A stretch of 64,000 nucleotides of DNA from Dryas octopetala (GCA_963921425.1 OY992835.1:25433322-25497321); one strand, 5' to 3'; positions 1 to 12,038 are shown, numbered from the stretch's first letter. Notes: a model not told the origin generated them from the sequence alone. Translations and numbers: made by a program.

Positions 1-146
1 AGAGATATATACCTTTGCCTTTCCCAGAACCCAAACAGAAACTAGAGTGAAATATATACAACTCTTTAGCCAAAATTATATTAATCACCAAAAAAAATAA
101 GAAGTGAAAAACCTAACAACTAGTAATCAATGAATGCGTTACGTAC

Positions 147-398
147 AGGCATGCTTTTGGGGACCTCGGAGTTGTGCTCCTGATCTTCATGCAAATCATC
201 GAAATCGCGATGGGAAAGGAATCCACCGAAAACCGGGTCGAAGCCGTCCGACCCAGAAGCCTCTTCGTCGGATCGCCGCGAGCCAGGAGCGAAAGACCAA
301 CCGTAGTATAAACAAAGCAAACCCAGACTCACACAGAGACCAATTAGAAAGGACTTCAGCAACTTAGTAGGGATACTGAGCTCACTCTTGTGCTTCAT
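147..398 (-). CDS. First exon of PMT9-like putative methyltransferase (partial)
   Basis: This is the 5' coding exon of a gene that continues beyond the left edge. It starts at the ATG at 398 and reads to a GTACGT donor at 146, giving about 84 residues. The protein has a short basic cytosolic N-terminus, one membrane-spanning segment (about residues 14-31, with the motif LCLYYGWSFAPGSR) and an acidic lumenal stem ending in EVPKSMP. From memory of the Arabidopsis PMT family (QUA2/TSD2-related Golgi methyltransferases linked to pectin), the LCLYYG-SFAPGSR-SDE segment and the EVPKS motif just before the splice site match PMT9-type proteins. The catalytic domain is not in the window, so function rests on N-terminal similarity. 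Bases 1-146 would be intron 1. The 5' UTR lies in about 399-600. Confidence 0.75.
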
Positions 399-1220
399 TT
401 CGAACGTTCTTCGGGTTCAGGGTCTCAAGCTCGATAGATCCGACCCAAATTTTCCTGTGACATGGACCTAAAACCCTAGTGGCAGATCCATGGCTGGAGA
501 GGGAAACAGTGGGAGAAGCGCCGGCGATTTAGCTGGGAATCGTACGGCGCTATCGTCTTTTCGCGGGAGGGAGAAAGACATAGAGAGATTGAGTGCGGTC
601 GAGTTTAAGTGAATCTCATCAAGTCAACTTAATTACTTAAATACCCTTCGCGCGGTGATTTTAGATGCAATTTTTGGGGCTAATAAGGTCATTTGAAATT
701 TGGCTGGGGAGAGACTAGGGTGTTGAAATCCATGTTCAGGCTCATTTACCTCTTGTCCAATAAGGTGAAAGGATATTGCGTCAGGTGGGCCTGCTGCTTC
801 AGAAATTCATTGGGATTCTTTTGCATATTAATCATTTCCCACTTTTGGGAAGGTTTGTGAGGCCCATGGCCCATACCCCACAGGAAGTGCCAAGTCGACG
901 AAATTTGCTAAATTCATACTTGGTCCACTTTATGATTCATATCTGTAAGTCATGTCGGACTCATATCTATAAAAACACCTATACATACACTGTGATATTA
1001 TTTGGGAGTCAAATTTGAAATCTCTAACATAATCTTAGAGGCTTATGAGCTTTAACAGAATAAAAAAAAACCTTGTAAACAGCTATAAATAGCTTTTCTG
1101 AAATGATATAATAAGTCTAATAGTCTTTTAGTTCAAGTGGTAGAAAGTAATTACTTGATGTGACTTTACAGTATGCAAAACCGGCGCAAAATCAAATCCT
1201 CAACTTTTCAGTTTATAGAC
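399..1220. other. Intergenic: PMT9-like promoter and 3' side of RPC2
   Basis: No convincing gene. It holds the 5' leader and promoter of the PMT9-like gene (left) and the 3' UTR of RPC2 (right). A degenerate tRNA-like stretch lies at about 1120-1205 and is listed separately. Confidence 0.6.
1120..1205 (+). repeat. Degenerate tRNA-derived SINE-like relic
   Basis: The stretch has an A-box-like TTAGTTCAAGTGGTAGA and, about 50 bases on, a B-box-like ATCAAATCCTC. This order and spacing fit plant tRNA-derived SINEs. I found no tail or target duplication, so it is a weak relic and could be chance. Confidence 0.3.
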
Positions 1221-4200
1221 TTAATATGTCTCAGCTAGTTTTAAGCGAGGAACAATGTTCATGGATTGGAGTTCCTGGATCAAGAGCTTGCAAGCATAGG
1301 GAAGCTTCATGGTAGAAATATTATCCCCGTTTTTACACGAGGAACAAATTCCTGTTTTCAGCTTATGGTTGTAATAGCCCAACAAACCACACACTCTGCA
1401 AACCTGAACATCAAAAGGGTCACTAGAGAGCATTAACCGCTCATAAAGCAACATACTTGCACCATAAGCAATCAAACAATCACGTTCCATTTCTCCCATT
1501 CGGTGTCCTCCACTTCGAGCTCTTCCCTCAGTAGGTTGCCTAGTTAGAAGGGCTCGGGGACCAGTACCTCGTGCATGTATTTTATCTTGGACCATATGCT
1601 TCAACTTCTGGTAGTAAATTGGTCCCATGAAAATATATGCTTGTAATGGGGAGCCTGTGATGCCTGAATAAATAAAGTCCTTGCCATTGTAGCTAAATCC
1701 CATCCTCACCAGGGTTTCACTTATATCTTCAACCTTGTCTGCATGACCACTTGGTTCACCAAAGGCACTGCCATAATGAAACCTTCCACATGAAACTCCT
1801 GCTTTACTACCAAGAAGCTCTATCATCTTCCCTACAGTCATTCGACTTGGAAAGCCATGAGGATTCATAATTAAATCCGGGCAAATGCCACGTTCTGAAA
1901 ATGGGAAATCTTCCTGTTGGACAATGGTACCACAAACACCTTTCTGCCCATGTCTGCTACTGAACTTGTCACCAATCTCTGGTCTCCGAGTATGGCGAAT
2001 TAAGAATTTAACGCATAAATTATTATGTTTATCTGAGCAAAGAGATACTTTATCCACCACACAAGACTCCCCTTCAGCTCCTCCGTCGTATCTTTGTGGA
2101 ACAGACATATACTCACTATCATTTAATAATCCAGATCTAATTTCCCCTCTTATGACAACAGGAACCTGTTTGTTCATATAGATGTCATTATGTCTAATAA
2201 TTTCCCCAGGTGCAGCAAGCCCATCATCATCCAGCACCTGCATCTGCACAGAATCAGGTCCATCTCTATTGGGCCTCAGAATTCTGTCTTGTGTGTTATT
2301 ATCATATTTTTTATTGGTAGCAGAATACCTTTTCATAAGAATGCAACGACCAAAACCACGATCCAGAGATGACTTGTTCATGACTATTGCATCCTCTATG
2401 TCATAGCCACTATAACTCATCACAGCAACAGTTGCATTCTGCCCAGCTCCAAGTTTATCATACCCCACCAGCTCAATTGTCCTTGTTGTCAACAGTGGCC
2501 GTTGAGGATACACCAGTAGGTAAAGCAATGTGTCCATCCGATGCAGCTGGTTATATGCAATATTTCCCATTGTTTGCTTGCCCATTGCACACTGGTATGT
2601 ATTTCTAGGTGACTGGTTGTGATGAGGATACGGAATTAGCCCCGCACAAACACCTAAGATGGTTAAAGGCTCTATTTCAATATGGGTTGTTTCTGTTGTT
2701 GCCTCATTTTCGTATAGAGCAATAAAAGCATTGTTCTCCTCATTAACATCAAGATACTCAATCAAGCCGTCAATTAAAAAATCATCAAAAGTGCAGACTC
2801 CATTCTTCAACTCCTGCATATGATGTTCTTTGACCCTTGATACACCCTTGTCAGCAATAACAAGTGGACGGCAAACTCGACCACCATCAGAAGCTATGTA
2901 AACACAACGCTGCTTCTCATTGACAAAGACACTGACAAACTCCCCAATTTTTCCAGCTCTACGGAACATTCTCAATGCAGTGGCAAAATTTTGTGGCTTC
3001 CTATGCTTTCCAAGGATGTGTCCATTGAAAAAAACCAGAAAAGTTTTGTGAAGCTCCTCTCCCGATAGTAGTTCCAAGTCTTCAACACCCAAATCGTAGC
3101 ACAAAGAAGTTAATGGGCCCTCCTCTTCATCAGTTGTCACATGAGTCATCAGGGCCAAGTTTTTATCCAGTCCACAAGGTGCACCTTCTGGAGTGTCACA
3201 AGGGCAAATCATTCCCCACTGGCTAGGCTGCAAGGCTCTAGGTCCACTTACTTTCTGTGACTTCTCAAATTGCGATTTGATTTTGGTCATATTTCCCAGA
3301 CACCCTATGAAGGATAACCTACTTAGCACCTGTGTCATACCATTTCTGCGCATATTGAACCGTTTGATTTCAAAGTTTCCAGTAGCCAGGGTTCTTTCTA
3401 GGCCATGTGTAATATTATCTCTAATTATGCACTGTGCAAAGTCAAAACGGCTAGACCTGCCAGGCTTTGTTAATATATTGTCCGCAGCCTTCTTAGCTTC
3501 ATCAATCATTGTCTTGAACAGATCCTCAAACAGAAGAGAAATTAACTGACCAGATAACTCGAGCCGCTTGTTCCCAACATAATCCTTGTCATCCTTTGCA
3601 TCTTTGTTTAAAATTGCATCCATTATGCGTCTCAACATCACAGCAACATATATGCATTTAGGACGAAAATTGTTCCCGCACACCCCAACATTAGCAATAA
3701 GCACATCTCGAAGGGCTCTTAGTACTTTATCAATACCACCGTCCTCCTCTGATATTGAAGCACCAGCAAAAAAATTCCATTTTTTCAAATTTATTTTAAG
3801 GTAGTCCAAGGCTCTCTCTTGTGTATATATATCTTGCTTTGCACAATCCTCAATTGATGGCATGAGCAGGGCACCGTATCGAGGATCTCTTCCAACCATC
3901 TGTACCACTTCTTGATCACTCTCCATTCCCATAGCCTTCATGACCACCATGATAGGAATCTTTTTGGCAAATGAGCTAAGTATCAAATACAGCTTCTGAT
4001 TCTCCATCTGAATAATAGTTTTGCTATATAATTTATCTGAGCTGCTTGTAACAGATGCATTTACATTCCCCTTCTTGTCCGTATCAATGATAATCCGATT
4101 TTTCGAAAGCTGTTCCTGTATCAAAAGCACCCTCTCATTTCCTTTTATGATAAAATACCCTCCAGGATCAAGAGGGCACTCACCAAGTTTCGCAAATTCG

Positions 4201-4724
4201 GGTTCGGTTTTTCCATACAAGGTACAGCAGCAACTCCTTAACATAATAGGCATTCTTCCAATTACAACACCTTTCTTATCCACGATGGTCTGTTGACCAC
4301 GACTTCCTTGAATGTACTCTACATCGACTTTTATCGGAGCAGAATAGGTCATATCAGATAAGCGGCACGTATGGGGAGCAACTTTTTCAGTGACACCATC
4401 GGTTGTCAGCGACGGCACACCAACAGAGATGTCTTTAAACTTGAGATAAATACTTGGATCGACGCCGGACACAATTCGATCGTTGGCACGAACAATTTTC
4501 TTGATTCCAGTGTTCACAAAGTAATTAAACGAGTCCAAATGTTGCTTGACCAGCCCTCTCACCTTTAGAAACTCCGGGATAAGCGCGTATTTGTCCTTGG
4601 CAGATTTGATAGGTGCGGCGAGCAACTCCATATCAATGGCCGAGTCAGGCATTTGCTTGCCATACTTAACCTGTTGCTTGTTGTTGTTATGAGGGTCGGC
4701 CAAGGAGTCTCGCGCCACGCCCAT
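1221..4724 (-). CDS. NRPC2: RNA polymerase III second-largest subunit (RPC2/NRPC2), single exon
   Basis: This is the second-largest catalytic subunit of nuclear RNA polymerase III, which makes tRNAs, 5S rRNA and other small RNAs. The uninterrupted frame gives 1167 residues from the ATG at 4724; the TTG two codons upstream is not a likely start. Family blocks are all present: the fork region MICPCDTPEGAPCGL near residue 500, GYDIEDAIVMNKSS near 770, GDKFSSRHGQKGVCG near 916, the PHGFPSRMTVGKMIELL block after it, and a C-terminal zinc ribbon (CxxC about 1110, CxxC about 1130) before LPYACKLLIQELQSMNIVPRLKL. That last block and RHTRRPEIGDKF fit the Pol III paralogue better than Pol I, II or IV/V. 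An acceptor-like TTGTAG at about 4762 suggests a 5' UTR intron. The coding part has no intron at all, although its multi-exon neighbours have two to twelve coding exons. Confidence 0.95.
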   Translation of the reverse strand: MGVARDSLADPHNNNKQQVKYGKQMPDSAIDMELLAAPIKSAKDKYALIPEFLKVRGLVKQHLDSFNYFVNTGIKKIVRANDRIVSGVDPSIYLKFKDISVGVPSLTTDGVTEKVAPHTCRLSDMTYSAPIKVDVEYIQGSRGQQTIVDKKGVVIGRMPIMLRSCCCTLYGKTEPEFAKLGECPLDPGGYFIIKGNERVLLIQEQLSKNRIIIDTDKKGNVNASVTSSSDKLYSKTIIQMENQKLYLILSSFAKKIPIMVVMKAMGMESDQEVVQMVGRDPRYGALLMPSIEDCAKQDIYTQERALDYLKINLKKWNFFAGASISEEDGGIDKVLRALRDVLIANVGVCGNNFRPKCIYVAVMLRRIMDAILNKDAKDDKDYVGNKRLELSGQLISLLFEDLFKTMIDEAKKAADNILTKPGRSSRFDFAQCIIRDNITHGLERTLATGNFEIKRFNMRRNGMTQVLSRLSFIGCLGNMTKIKSQFEKSQKVSGPRALQPSQWGMICPCDTPEGAPCGLDKNLALMTHVTTDEEEGPLTSLCYDLGVEDLELLSGEELHKTFLVFFNGHILGKHRKPQNFATALRMFRRAGKIGEFVSVFVNEKQRCVYIASDGGRVCRPLVIADKGVSRVKEHHMQELKNGVCTFDDFLIDGLIEYLDVNEENNAFIALYENEATTETTHIEIEPLTILGVCAGLIPYPHHNQSPRNTYQCAMGKQTMGNIAYNQLHRMDTLLYLLVYPQRPLLTTRTIELVGYDKLGAGQNATVAVMSYSGYDIEDAIVMNKSSLDRGFGRCILMKRYSATNKKYDNNTQDRILRPNRDGPDSVQMQVLDDDGLAAPGEIIRHNDIYMNKQVPVVIRGEIRSGLLNDSEYMSVPQRYDGGAEGESCVVDKVSLCSDKHNNLCVKFLIRHTRRPEIGDKFSSRHGQKGVCGTIVQQEDFPFSERGICPDLIMNPHGFPSRMTVGKMIELLGSKAGVSCGRFHYGSAFGEPSGHADKVEDISETLVRMGFSYNGKDFIYSGITGSPLQAYIFMGPIYYQKLKHMVQDKIHARGTGPRALLTRQPTEGRARSGGHRMGEMERDCLIAYGASMLLYERLMLSSDPFDVQVCRVCGLLGYYNHKLKTGICSSCKNGDNISTMKLPYACKLLIQELQSMNIVPRLKLAETY

Positions 4725-7505
4725 GGCCAATCGCTAGGGTTTCTTGAAATCACTAACCTACAATGCCCCAAACAAATTGCTTTCAGACTAAACGAAAATT
4801 AAAGGATAATAAATTAAGCAAACTGAAACCCTAAAAATTACAAAACTTGCAACCTTTTTGCAGAGGAGATGATTGATGAAGAAGCTGGGACTGTGGGTTT
4901 GGGGGTTTCGATTTCGGTCTGTTAGGGTTTGGGAGGAGAGACTGAGAGAAGCGCGGCTATTACATGATGGTCTACTTTCAAGTTTCAAATGGTATTGTGT
5001 TAAATATTAGCATATTATAATAATACCCGCGACCCAGATTGTGTGCTGGGCCAGCATTAATGGCGGGCCTGGCGGCCTCTATTAGCCCAAATTTTCTTTT
5101 GCTACCCTACCCCATCTAAATTTTTTTCCTCTAATTTTCTATTTTCGCCGTCCAATTAAATTTTAAAAGAAGTATTAAAAATGTACAAAATTGACGACTA
5201 TAATATATAAAATTTCAATTATATCCTTTTTCCATTAGGTCATTTTAATACTAAATTGAAAAATTTAGAATGACATAATAATTAAAGTCTATTTTAATTG
5301 TTGAGAATACCGTCTTAAATCAATCTTATAGCACCAACTACTTATTAGTTTAGAAAATTTTCTCTCCTCAATGTAGAGACTCTAGAGAAAGTTTTCAAAT
5401 TTCTCTCCTCAACTACTTATTGGTAATACACTAATACATAACTTTGCACAAATGAATTCACACACAATAATTATAATTGTATAATGATCATCGAGTATAG
5501 TGGATAGTTTGTATGTAAATGAGATACAACATTATGAAATAATATATGATCATTCATAGGAAACAATTTTTTCTTCCTTAAATATGAAAAATGATTATGT
5601 ATAACTAATATATCATCATGTATTGTGTACGGTCTTGTAGAATATAGTTTTAATAACATCCACCATATAAGTTATACATAATCATTTTTTAATACATACA
5701 GGTTAATCATGTTAAATACAATTAGACACAAAATAATTTGGTTTTAATATTTTAGAATAATGCTCGATTGCTACCATATTTGCTTGGGAAAATCAATTTA
5801 TTGATATGAATGATGGAAGAGTTGAAAGCCAGTACATTAAAATATGTTAAATGATAATATCTATATAATAAAACAGAACGGTTTTTAAATTATATTCGGG
5901 TCTGAATGGCTAAGATTGTTTGGCTTAAATCCAATGGTTGATTATTTATTTCTCAAATTTATTTTTTCGTTTATGAGAATTGGTTTAATTAATTTTTTCT
6001 TAATTAATTGTTGTCTCTCTCTTTAATTAATTTTTCTAAATTTATTTTATCTATTAAATTGATTATGCTTATCAAAATATTGGTGTTTGTATAATGGAAA
6101 GAGTCGCTTCACACTCGCGGATAGGCTAATTACTTAATATTATAAAAGTCTTTCTTATGTATAGAAATGATAATTTAAAAGTTTACCTCATTGGCCCGTG
6201 ACTATTTCCATATTTTTTTAATTTTTAATTGGTGGACTATATCCATATGTAGTGCACCAAAATTCGTGCAACAAAATCAAATTTTATAAAAAGATATGAA
6301 TTAAATTATAATGAATTTTTGACTATTTGATTGTTAAATGTGACTGGTGCCAATAAAAAAACAGATGGTCTCAATCGCAGCCACACACAACAGACCCCAC
6401 GCACTCCATCATCCAATCCATATCTGTAAGTAACGTGAAGTCCTACTACTCCTGAACGTACCGTGCAGTTGAAACATGAACAGAAAAAGCTTTTTTTGAA
6501 AAAGTGAACCAACAAAAACAGCTATTATTGCGTTTGCCATTAGCGCGAAACTTCCATGTGATCTGCCCAATCTCTCCGATTCAGTAAATATTCTTTTCTA
6601 TTTTGAAAAGAAAAAAAATCCAAAAAAGTCACATGTAAAGGTCTCCCACTTTCTTAACCATCTTTTTATTAATGAAATATTAGTCAATAATTAGATCCAC
6701 CATTAAAGCCACTCACGGAGGAGTTACCCTACCACCACCACTGTAAGCGACTGGCCACCATGTTTCAGAGACCTTCTTCCTTAAACACGAGTACGATTGA
6801 TCTCTCTCTCTCTCTTTCTCAACCAGTTGGTTTAATTGCCTCATGACCGTTATGGTCGGTTTGAAATAGCTAGACGTTAATTTCAAGCGTGTGAAATTAG
6901 GGGTTTTGATCGGTACAGATCTTCGATATTGTCTCTCTGCTTTGTTAAAGGATGCTGGTCTAATTTTCTTGTTCTTGGTTTTATTTATTTATTTAATTTT
7001 TATTATTTGCAATTTACACCTCTATTCCTATCCGAGTAGGTAATTGAACTTTATACGTTTTTGTTTTTGGTTGGTCATATATGTGCAATGTGCCTTTTTG
7101 TGGATTGCTGCACAAGACACTTGGCCCTTTACTTATCTGCCAAGTTTTTATTTGGAGAAAACCTAACCGAGTAGGCTTCTTTAGTCGGTGAATATGCATT
7201 GAGTTATAGAAGGAGTCGTGTCCAACACCGTTTTCTTTGGTCTTTGATCGGTTTGGAAGAGAATTACGAATTTTCTACGAGGCTTCCAATGCCGCCTTTA
7301 TCTCTGTAATTCTATTTGAATATGTATATATCTATATATACGTCTAGCAGTATTGAATTCTAAGTTTTTTTTTTCTGGGTTTTGTGCTGGTTTCTTTGTA
7401 GGTGTGAATTTAGATTGGTTTGGTTGATTTAGCGGACTGCATTGTGAAGGAGGTAAAGAGGGTTTCGTTTAGAATTGGGGATTTTTCTTTTAAGGAGTTG
7501 AGTTA
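4725..7505. other. Divergent intergenic region between RPC2 and RGLG
   Basis: AT-rich DNA with the two promoters facing away from each other. The RPC2 leader occupies about 4725-4990. The RGLG 5' UTR begins around 6750-6900 and has a likely 5' UTR intron ending at the TTTGTAG acceptor at 7401. Between them is simple AT-rich sequence and one short Helitron-like segment (5860-6129, listed separately). I see no coding region. Confidence 0.6.
5860..6129 (+). mobile_element. Possible short non-autonomous Helitron-like element
   Basis: The segment starts TCTATATAATAAAA after an A and ends GGCTAA before a T. Both match the usual plant Helitron rule (5' TC with an ATATAATAAA-like start, 3' CTRR, insertion between A and T). 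Only a weak 3-bp stem (CGC/GCG) precedes the 3' end, so the call is tentative. Confidence 0.3.
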
Positions 7506-10219
7506 ATGGGTGGGAGAAGTTCAAAGGAGGGTAGTTCGAGGCAGAATTCGTCTTCTCGTAGTTCTTCGTGGAGTGCGTATAATCAAGCTCAATCGCCATA
7601 TGGTCAAGGAAGCGAGGGCTATGCACCCCAGGAATCCTATCCATCATCACCTCAAGTTCAAGTGCCATATTCCCATCAATCTTATCCACCACCAACATCA
7701 CAGTACTATCCACCACCAACAGCACAGTACTATTCACCACCATCATCATCGCAAGAGACTGATGGTAAAAAGAGGTTGGACAGGAGATATTCAAGAATTG
7801 CTGATAATTACAATTCTCTGGGGCAGGTATGATTAATATGCAGTATCTTCTATAACCTTCTGGTTAAATTTTCTCATCTAATGGTCAATTATATCACTCA
7901 ACTTTTTTGCAGGTGACTGAGGCTCTTGCACGTGCTGGCCTTGAGTCTTCCAATCTTATTGTCGGGATTGATTTCACCAAGAGCAATGAGTGGACAGGTG
8001 CGAGGTCATTTAACAGAAAAAGCTTGCATCACATTGGGGATGCTCAAAATCCCTACGAACAGGCAATATCCATTATTGGAAGAACCTTGGCTGCTTTTGA
8101 TGAGGATAACTTAATTCCCTGTTTTGGCTTTGGAGATGGTAATTTATAAATTCCTACTGTTCTTTCGATTCTCTAAGATTTTGTTCTTTGAAACATGATG
8201 ATGAAAAGCATCACTTTTATCACTTGGCAGCATCAACACATGATCAAGATGTCTTTAGTTTCTACCCAGATGATAGACTTTGCAATGGATTTGAGGAAGT
8301 ATTGACTCGCTACAAGGAAATTGTTCCTCATCTACGACTTGCAGGTTTTACCATTACTTAATATTTCTTGTTTGAACTAGTCCTCATATTAGCTAATTAG
8401 TCATCGTGCATTATTGTTGTTATTTTTTATTTTTGGCAGGACCGACGTCATTTGCACCTGTAATTGAAATGGCCATGACGATTGTTGAGCAGAGTGGTGG
8501 CCAATATCATGTCCTGTTGATAATTGCAGATGGCCAGGTATTTTTTTATTTAGTCGAGAATGCAACTAGAGAGCTAGACATGCCAGTCATGCTATAATTT
8601 ACTCATCAAAATTGGAAAATGTGTGTGACTAACTCAACAAAAAAGATATTGAACTATTTTGTCATCAAATTGCAATTTTCAAATTCAAATTGAGTCAAGA
8701 TACTTGTAAGTTAATCTACAAAGCAATTCTGTGTTTTTTTCCACCACTTTTGGTTTGGGAAGTTATGTGTATGTAAAGCTAATCAGGCACGCTGGTCATG
8801 CAGCAACTTTGTATCACATAGTTCATGCTTAATCTCATAGCTAATCAAAAGTGCTGGATAATGATTAATACATAATAATGTTTTGCCTGTTTTATGATGG
8901 CTTGGAAGTGGCAATAATCGACACAATGTGATGATTCCCTCAGGTAACTAGGAGTATTGATACTGAGCGTGGCAGGCTAAGTCCACAGGAGCAGAAGACA
9001 GTTGATGCCATTGTTGAAGCAAGGTGAGCATGGTGATCTTTGCGATCTTTGCCTTAATATTAATTATTTTTCCAACCACTTTTTTATATTGTATTCTTGT
9101 TTTATAACAGCAAGTTACCTCTATCAATTATATTAGTTGGGGTTGGAGATGGGCCCTGGGACATGATGAAGGAATTTGATGACAATATTCCTACTCGGGA
9201 ATTTGATAATTTCCAAGTAAGTTCTAAGTAATTTTGATATGTTTTGGTTTTTGTTACTTATGTTTTTTTGTTTATGATGATTGGAAAATACTTAATTGGA
9301 AGGCATATTTCTTTTGTTGTTTGTAGTTTGTGAATTTTACGGAGATCATGTCAAAGAATATGCCACTATCACGAAAGGAGACTGAATTTGCTCTAGCAGC
9401 CTTGATGGAAATTCCTTCTCAGTATAAAGCAACAATTGAATTGAATATATTGGGGTAACAATGTTCTCTATATTTCTCATTTCTAAAGGCTTTTGATCAA
9501 CTTTGCTGACATAATTTCATATTTATCTAATTTCTTCTTTTAAATGGGCAGTGATCGAAAGGGAAATTCTCCCCAAAGGGTTCCTCTCCCCCCACCTTTC
9601 TATGGTGCCCCATCTTTCAGCAGCTCAAAACCTTCCCGTTCTACCAGTTATGGTGCGTCATCTTTCAGCAGCTCAAAACCTTCCCATTCTACTAGTTTTG
9701 AGCCAAGTGTTCCCCCTTATTATGAGGATAGCAGTCCACCCACAGCTCCACCTGCTACCAGTTCTATCTATGAGAATCAGGTATGCAAACTTCTAAGAAG
9801 GCACATTTTAATTTTGTTCTCACAGCTCTTCTTCAACAAAGTGCTGAGTTGTAGTAGTTTTGAGGGATTTTGAAATATGGAGGTGGCAAATGGCCCCAAT
9901 CCCAATTTTATGCTTTTATTTATTGTGTTCTAGATTTATGTTCGTGACTAGGATTAACATTTTACATGGTCTTGGACAGATTTGCCCCATCTGCCTTACT
10001 AATACAAAAGATATGGCCTTTGGTTGTGGGCATCAGGTAATTTTCATTTCTACTCTATTTTTCTCAAATATTTTGGAGGTGAATTGAGGAGAGAATATTA
10101 TTACTTATTTTTATCTCTAATTTATCGTTTTGGTGCAGACATGTTGCGAATGCGGTAATAACCTCCAGTCATGTCCCATATGTCGAAGCCCGATCCAGAC
10201 CAGAATAAAACTCTATTAA
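7506..10219 (+). CDS. RGLG2-like: RGLG-type copine/RING E3 ubiquitin ligase
   Basis: Ten exons: 7506-7826, 7913-8138, 8231-8344, 8440-8537, 8944-9023, 9111-9216, 9327-9454, 9552-9780, 9980-10036, 10139-10219. All introns are GT-AG and the joined frame gives 479 residues, close to the known RGLG size. The N-terminus MGGRSS fits N-myristoylation, so the protein probably sits at the plasma membrane. Residues about 15-90 are Ser/Tyr/Pro-rich with SQYYPPPT repeats. A copine/von Willebrand A domain follows (about 105-375), starting near [13 protein letters not shown] with its MIDAS-like DFTKS. After a Ser/Pro linker with a repeated SFSSSKPS unit, the C-terminus is a C3HC4 RING (C436, C439, C450, H452, C455, C458, C465, C468). 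In Arabidopsis, RGLG ligases make K63-linked ubiquitin and act in auxin, ABA and drought signalling; the same role here is inferred. Confidence 0.93.
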
Positions 10220-11537
10220 CAAGCTGCTTGTGTTTGCTGACATTCTTTGGTTTTTTGTTATCAGTAAATTCTTTGTAATTCATTGTTTAGATGATGACCA
10301 ATATACGATGTTAGGGAATGCTTTGCTGGGCTGAAAAAAAAAAAAAAAGGAAATGAAGTGTTGCCCTCTGTACATTTTTGTGATGTGATTGTTGCTATGT
10401 ACATACATGGTGGTCTTATTTTTTCACTGAGGTTGTGCCGTTGTGGTCTTGTAGATGGGGGGTGGTCTATCATCATCCATGATTAGATTGTTGCTTAAAG
10501 CAGAAGCTACACAAGATTCAAATAATTGAGCATCGCATGCCGAAATAAAGTGTACTGTGTACATGTCAATTAGATCTGATTACTCATTGGTGCCCAAGAA
10601 TTCAAACTATTAAAGAAAGTAATCTACTTTTGACCCAAAAAAAGAAGAAAGTAATGTACGTAGGTATCATAAAAAAGGTCTCATGTATGGACTATGGAGA
10701 AAAACTTGGACCACCGGTGACCCTTAACCAAGTACTGGACCACTGGTGGGCTATCTTCACCTTTGGGTCAATGCTAATGGGCCCGATTTGCTGAACCGAG
10801 AATTAACTGAAATTATAGGTCAGCATTTGGTTTGGCCCAGTATCGCACAGGAAACAAATTATTATTATTAAAGGGAAGACTGGTAGTTGGCGGTGAGATT
10901 GGAATTGAGGGGTTTTCACGTGTGTGCATGGTGAGGTCATTTTCTCAATTGATCTGGGGCAAAAAACAGGTGTCACGTTAACTTGTTGAAACCAACAACA
11001 CAATCACACTGGTTTTCCCCTACGCAACATAGATATATGACCAATGTATATCTATGAATTATTGGTTAATGATGTTGACGATGTATGCAATTAATGTGCG
11101 TTTGTCATTAACTTGGATCACCTATTATTTCTCTATTTCCATCATCATCAATGAACATAGGTAGAATTTGTGGTTAAATCCGGTGGTTAATTAATTAAGC
11201 TTACTCTATTATAAAATTGAAAGTAATTACAACGCCAAAGTTGTACGGTAAAAAACAATTAAGCAGCAACACATGCACACCACGGGTGTACCATAAAACC
11301 ATGACTGGCCAGTTTGTTTGTTTCATTTCATTTAATGCACATTACAGCTTTCTCGGGGCCCAACCAACTTCCTCAGCATCACATTATTAGCTAAGGATCG
11401 GAAAACCAACTACTCAAAACCAGCATATTGGATTTTGGACTCTATGCTCTGCATACTATATGCTATCTAGCTTTAGCTTAGCTTCCCAATTTAAACAAAG
11501 TTGATCTCCAATCCATCGACCTTCGTTTTCATTCTCC
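10220..11537. other. Intergenic: RGLG 3' UTR and promoter of the next gene
   Basis: No coding region seen. The left part is the RGLG 3' UTR (to about 10560). The right part, from about 11350, is likely the promoter and leader of the small basic-protein gene. No repeat structure stood out. Confidence 0.5.
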
Positions 11538-12038
11538 ATGTCTGCAACTGAAATGGCCTTCCTAGCTGGCAAGCTTCCTGCATACCAAAGACTCAGATAC
11601 GACGATGACGATGATGAATATGATGATGATTATGAAAAGGGTGCAGAGAGAGGGTTGATGAGATCATCATCATCATCGAGGCCGAGTGGTAGTTGGTATT
11701 GCAGGTTCAGTAGACGAATGAGAAAGCAGGTGCCTATTAGTACTACTATTACTAGTATTAGGATTCGGAGGAGGTTGAAGCTCAAAGTTCCAAGCTTGAG
11801 GAGGTTGTTGTTTTTGAGGAAGAAAGTGAAGTTGGTCTCTTCCTTTAGAGTTTCATGTGCAAAGGTGTTGAAGAGACTCAAGGAAGGCCAGTCCCATTTT
11901 GGCGATCTCTTTGCTGGCAACTATTTGTTCTTGCAGGTCAACCCATCCTCCTTCACTAATGCTCACCATCACCATCGTCAATTCCATGCCTTCTCCTCAA
12001 GCCAAAGCTATGCCCTTCCAACCAATTCCAAGGATTAG
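11538..12038 (+). CDS. Plant-specific small basic protein of unknown function
   Basis: A single-exon frame of 166 residues starting at the ATG at 11538; a second Met lies five codons on. The protein opens with MAFLAGKLPAYQRLRYD, then a run of Asp/Glu/Tyr (about residues 22-35), a serine run, a strongly basic middle (RRMRKQ, RIRRRLKLK, LRRLLFLRKKVK), a segment SFRVSCAKVLKRLKEGQSHF and a His/Ser-rich tail. A KLPxYQRLR opening followed by a basic core is something I associate with short uncharacterised plant proteins, but I cannot name the family. No signal peptide or clear membrane segment is visible. The basic core could bind nucleic acid or target the nucleus; that is speculation. The codon bias and the upstream leader make it a credible gene. 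Confidence 0.65.
   Translation: MSATEMAFLAGKLPAYQRLRYDDDDDEYDDDYEKGAERGLMRSSSSSRPSGSWYCRFSRRMRKQVPISTTITSIRIRRRLKLKVPSLRRLLFLRKKVKLVSSFRVSCAKVLKRLKEGQSHFGDLFAGNYLFLQVNPSSFTNAHHHHRQFHAFSSSQSYALPTNSKD

Noticed and set aside
4565..4771. Overlapping short frame at the RPC2 start
   Set aside because: It lies in another frame over the RPC2 N-terminus and has no family support.
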